Shown here piece after piece: positions 61,659-64,000 of a stretch of 64,000 bases of DNA (position 1 is the stretch's first letter; each line of letters begins with the position of its first letter). Source of the stretch: CALOCV01 sp942491955 (GTDB lineage: Bacteria; Chlamydiota; Chlamydiia; Chlamydiales; CALOCV01); assembly GCA_942491955.1 (NCBI GenBank), contig CALOCV010000030.1, forward strand, positions 62,001 through 126,000, in the 5' to 3' direction. Made by a program: the position numbers and the translations under genes. Below the pieces are notes generated by a model, which saw only the letters and a program-made list of their open reading frames with translations, searched no databases and had not been told where the DNA came from.

Positions 61659-62491
61659 GTGTTCCTCTTGACGTATTGGATCAACCGGCAGCGAGAACTA
61701 AAAGGAGGGTTGGCTGAACTATCGGTAAAGACATAGATTTCTTCTGCTTGAAGCATCTCAGCCTCACTCGAATCGGAAGTAACAGCGCCTGCGGGAATTT
61801 CCGAAGGATCGATCAATTCTTTCCCGCAGCGGATGAATATCCTTCCTTCAAATCTACCTAAGTATTCGAATCGGGTAAAAGGGGTGTAGAGCAGCATTTC
61901 ATACATCCTTTTTACGTGAGTAGAAGGTGAACAGTGTCCTTCGTAATAAAAGGCCCTTTTTGCCATGCGCGACACATTGGTCAAAACGGCTCTTCTGTTG
62001 GCAAAATGCGAAGTATCGAGAATAGCGAGTAAGAACACCGTATCCGCTTGCGGAAGGCGGGCAAAAAGACCTTTATTTTCCATATCACCAACGAGAAATG
62101 TCGCGTTTTTGCGCTCTTTCTTCTTCGCTTTTTTCTGTGCTCGTCCGATGCACCACTCGTTGTAATCGACACCAATGACTCGCTTTGCACCAAGATCGGC
62201 ACACGCAAATAGGATCCCCCCTTCATTGCATCCGAAGTCAATGATTGTCTTCCCTACGATATCTTCGGGGAAAAAGCGGGAAACACGCACCTTGTGGTCC
62301 CCTCGTTGTTTTTCGTAGGAAAACCCTTCAACCCCATATTTATGATTCATGATGATCTCATTAACCACAGAATCTTTTTGTGGATCATATTGATAGATTT
62401 TTTTTTCTTGTTGAGCAACACTCCAACCTTGCATTGGGATAGCAAGAAGAATAAAACAGAGAACGATCCAGCTTTTCAGTGATGTTTTCAT
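61655..62491 (-). CDS. Exported SAM-dependent methyltransferase-like protein
   Basis: 278 residues. A signal peptide (SWIVLCFILLAIPMQGWSVA, about 7-26) precedes a Rossmann methyltransferase domain: motif I TIIDFGCNEGGILFACADLG (82-101), acidic residue in VIGVDYNEWCIGRA (105-118), LVGDMEN, and LLAILDTSH. GGAGG lies 3-4 nt before the ATG. Methyltransferases using SAM are normally cytoplasmic, so export suggests delivery into the host cell or inclusion (inference). Coupled to the next exported gene. Confidence 0.78.
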   Translation of the reverse strand: MKTSLKSWIVLCFILLAIPMQGWSVAQQEKKIYQYDPQKDSVVNEIIMNHKYGVEGFSYEKQRGDHKVRVSRFFPEDIVGKTIIDFGCNEGGILFACADLGAKRVIGVDYNEWCIGRAQKKAKKKERKNATFLVGDMENKGLFARLPQADTVFLLAILDTSHFANRRAVLTNVSRMAKRAFYYEGHCSPSTHVKRMYEMLLYTPFTRFEYLGRFEGRIFIRCGKELIDPSEIPAGAVTSDSSEAEMLQAEEIYVFTDSSANPPFSSRCRLIQYVKRNT

Positions 62492-62662
62492 CGAACCTCC
62501 ACACAGTAATCAACGCACAAAAGCATTGATAGTAATTTTTTTATATGTTATGATGGCGCTTCTTTTTCTTAAAGATGAGTTAGCATACTCATAATGTGTT
62601 CTCGATGCAACTTGAAAAAAATGGGATCAGAAAATTTACCGATTCACTGAGGGAATTCTTTT

Positions 62663-64000
62663 ATGAAAGTGATATTTTCCGCTAAACATCTCGATATCGA
62701 GAATTTTCGGGGTTGGGACGCTCCAATTCCTTTGAAAAATCATCTACCAAATCCTGTAAAGCCCCCCCAGAACGAACATTTTTATGTCCACATCCATGTC
62801 GCTCAACAAACCATTACATTACGCACATTCAATCGCGTGCAGAAATTTCTTCGATGGTTGGGCTTTTATAGCCATTTCACTTCAAAAACCTATTCGCATA
62901 CTCTGCACCAACTCGGGCTGATCGATAGGCCCGATGAGATAGCGAAAGATCATTTTCGTGCCAAAGTCGATACCGTGTGGAAAAAACACATCGAGAACCG
63001 CTTTCAAGAACCCCTTGCCAAAGTAGCCCATCGAAAAGAATCTTCGACCTTCTTACAGGCCATGCAAAGACGAAGCACCAAAAATCCGCCCGACGAACAA
63101 CAAATACCCAAGTCCCCTCCTCAAGGAAATAATCAGCCTAATCCTCCGCCAAAACCACCAGAGTACAATCAGCAAGATGATGATAGTACAAAAGATCCCC
63201 TTCCAAACAATGATCCTGATATAGATACCCCCCCAATATCCCCTCCTGATGACAAAGATACTCCGCTTCGCCCCCATCCCTTAAATAACGAGAAAGATCC
63301 GATTAGCGAAAGCGACAACACCGATGCCAAATCGGAAAATGACGGAAGTGATGTCGATTCCACAAAAGGAATGGAACCCCCCTCTCCTGAAAATAGTGAA
63401 GATGATAGGGATGGTGCACTAGGTGATTCTTTTATCTTTGTTAATGCACACAAAGAGTCACATCATGCCAACCCTGCTACAATAGAGACAGAACAAAATA
63501 CTATTCCTTCTGCGGAACCAATAAAAGAAGAACCAAAGGTCGATCATTCTAAGGAATTAGCAACAGAAAAAACACATTCCGCAGCTCCTATAAGCCCTTC
63601 AAAAGCAGAGGACAAAAAACAAGATCCTGTAGATTTATTAGCCAATCTTAACCATCGTCCAGAAAACATCGTCACCTGGATGAAACAAGTTCCCAACCTT
63701 CGATATTCTTCCTATCAAAATTTCAAAAACCAGGCAGAAAAATCTTGCAAGCAACTCCACCTTTCTGAAGAGAATTACAAAAAAATTCTTCAATATATCT
63801 CTAAAAATCAAACAACATATCCAGATGCATTGGCATTGATTGACCAAATTTTTATACCAAAAAACATTACCTTTTCAATAACCAGCTGGAAAAACCTACC
63901 ACTAAAAGACATAGAAGAAACGTCTTTACCTCTATGGCAATGGTTAGCCTGGTTTTATCAATCTTTGCAATTACGGTTGGTTCTAAAATCAGTGATTCGA
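62663..64000 (+). CDS. Unknown protein with long acidic Pro-rich linker (3' end outside window)
   Basis: The frame is open from the ATG at 62663 to the window end, 446 codons. N-terminal domain about 1-135 (VIFSAKHLDIENFRGWDAPI, FNRVQKFLRWLGFYSHF), then about 180 residues of low complexity rich in Pro/Asp/Glu/Ser/Asn (PKPPEYNQQDDDSTKDPLPN), and a C-terminal helical domain starting near DPVDLLANLNHRPENIVTWM. No signal peptide. The style is like chlamydial secreted effectors, but no family is recognised. Confidence 0.7.
   Translation, partial: MKVIFSAKHLDIENFRGWDAPIPLKNHLPNPVKPPQNEHFYVHIHVAQQTITLRTFNRVQKFLRWLGFYSHFTSKTYSHTLHQLGLIDRPDEIAKDHFRAKVDTVWKKHIENRFQEPLAKVAHRKESSTFLQAMQRRSTKNPPDEQQIPKSPPQGNNQPNPPPKPPEYNQQDDDSTKDPLPNNDPDIDTPPISPPDDKDTPLRPHPLNNEKDPISESDNTDAKSENDGSDVDSTKGMEPPSPENSEDDRDGALGDSFIFVNAHKESHHANPATIETEQNTIPSAEPIKEEPKVDHSKELATEKTHSAAPISPSKAEDKKQDPVDLLANLNHRPENIVTWMKQVPNLRYSSYQNFKNQAEKSCKQLHLSEENYKKILQYISKNQTTYPDALALIDQIFIPKNITFSITSWKNLPLKDIEETSLPLWQWLAWFYQSLQLRLVLKSVIR

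Overview
The window is a chromosomal segment of a member of the phylum Chlamydiae, most likely an environmental (Parachlamydia/Simkania-like) lineage. The evidence is gene order. Recalled chlamydial neighbourhoods reappear: rpoB-rplL-rplJ-rplA-rplK-nusG-secE-tRNA(Trp)-tuf-tRNA(Thr); the HEAT-HIT-MYG1-CT387 cluster; cydA-cydB next to the c-di-AMP pair cdaA-ybbR; ispE-rplI-rpsR-rpsF-pth-rplY-(prs)-glgA; and priA-CT779-like-lysS. These assignments come from protein motifs and remembered synteny; no database was searched.

Layout. 1-6.7 kb (minus strand) is the ribosomal protein/transcription block, ending in a tuf gene with two frameshifts and a tRNA-Thr that has lost its 5' part. 6.7-16.8 kb holds sufE, an aromatic amino acid permease, a split ThiXYZ-like ABC importer whose permease and binding protein are fused, and the HEAT/HIT/MYG1/CT387-like cluster. 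16.8-20.6 kb is a nest of insertion sequences: an IS5-family element sits in a GlcG/HbpS-like gene, and an IS1634-like element then landed there, flanked by a direct repeat of about 341 bp that looks like a very long target-site duplication. 20.6-28 kb carries envelope and small conserved proteins, cytochrome bd oxidase and the cdaA-ybbR operon. 28-38 kb is rsmE, ispE, the second ribosomal cluster, prs and glgA. 38-48 kb is accessory: unknown large proteins, transposase remnants, palindromic elements, an aminoglycoside-phosphotransferase-like fragment, an SDR, and a broken aldo-keto reductase filled with tandem repeats. 48-64 kb holds an AGCS symporter, mutS, priA, mscS, lysS and a run of unknown or predicted exported proteins.

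The most unusual feature is a dispersed nested repeat. A decayed GxxExxY-family gene (PD-(D/E)xK-like) is bracketed by short CACAGAG-type inverted repeats and rides inside IS5-family elements. It occurs at about 19.8, 23.1, 28.1-28.9 (two copies) and 46.8-47.9 kb (three tandem 343-346 bp units). One copy landed precisely in the ybbR stop codon and rebuilt it as TAG. A second GxxExxY remnant at 38.9 kb is bracketed by unrelated CGCAAAG-type repeats, which suggests a general association between this gene family and short-repeat termini.

Single-base indels break several genes expected to be essential (tuf, priA) and others (the HEAT protein, the ABC ATPase P-loop, perhaps the AGCS start). Sequencing error and true decay cannot be told apart from the sequence alone, so these are flagged separately.
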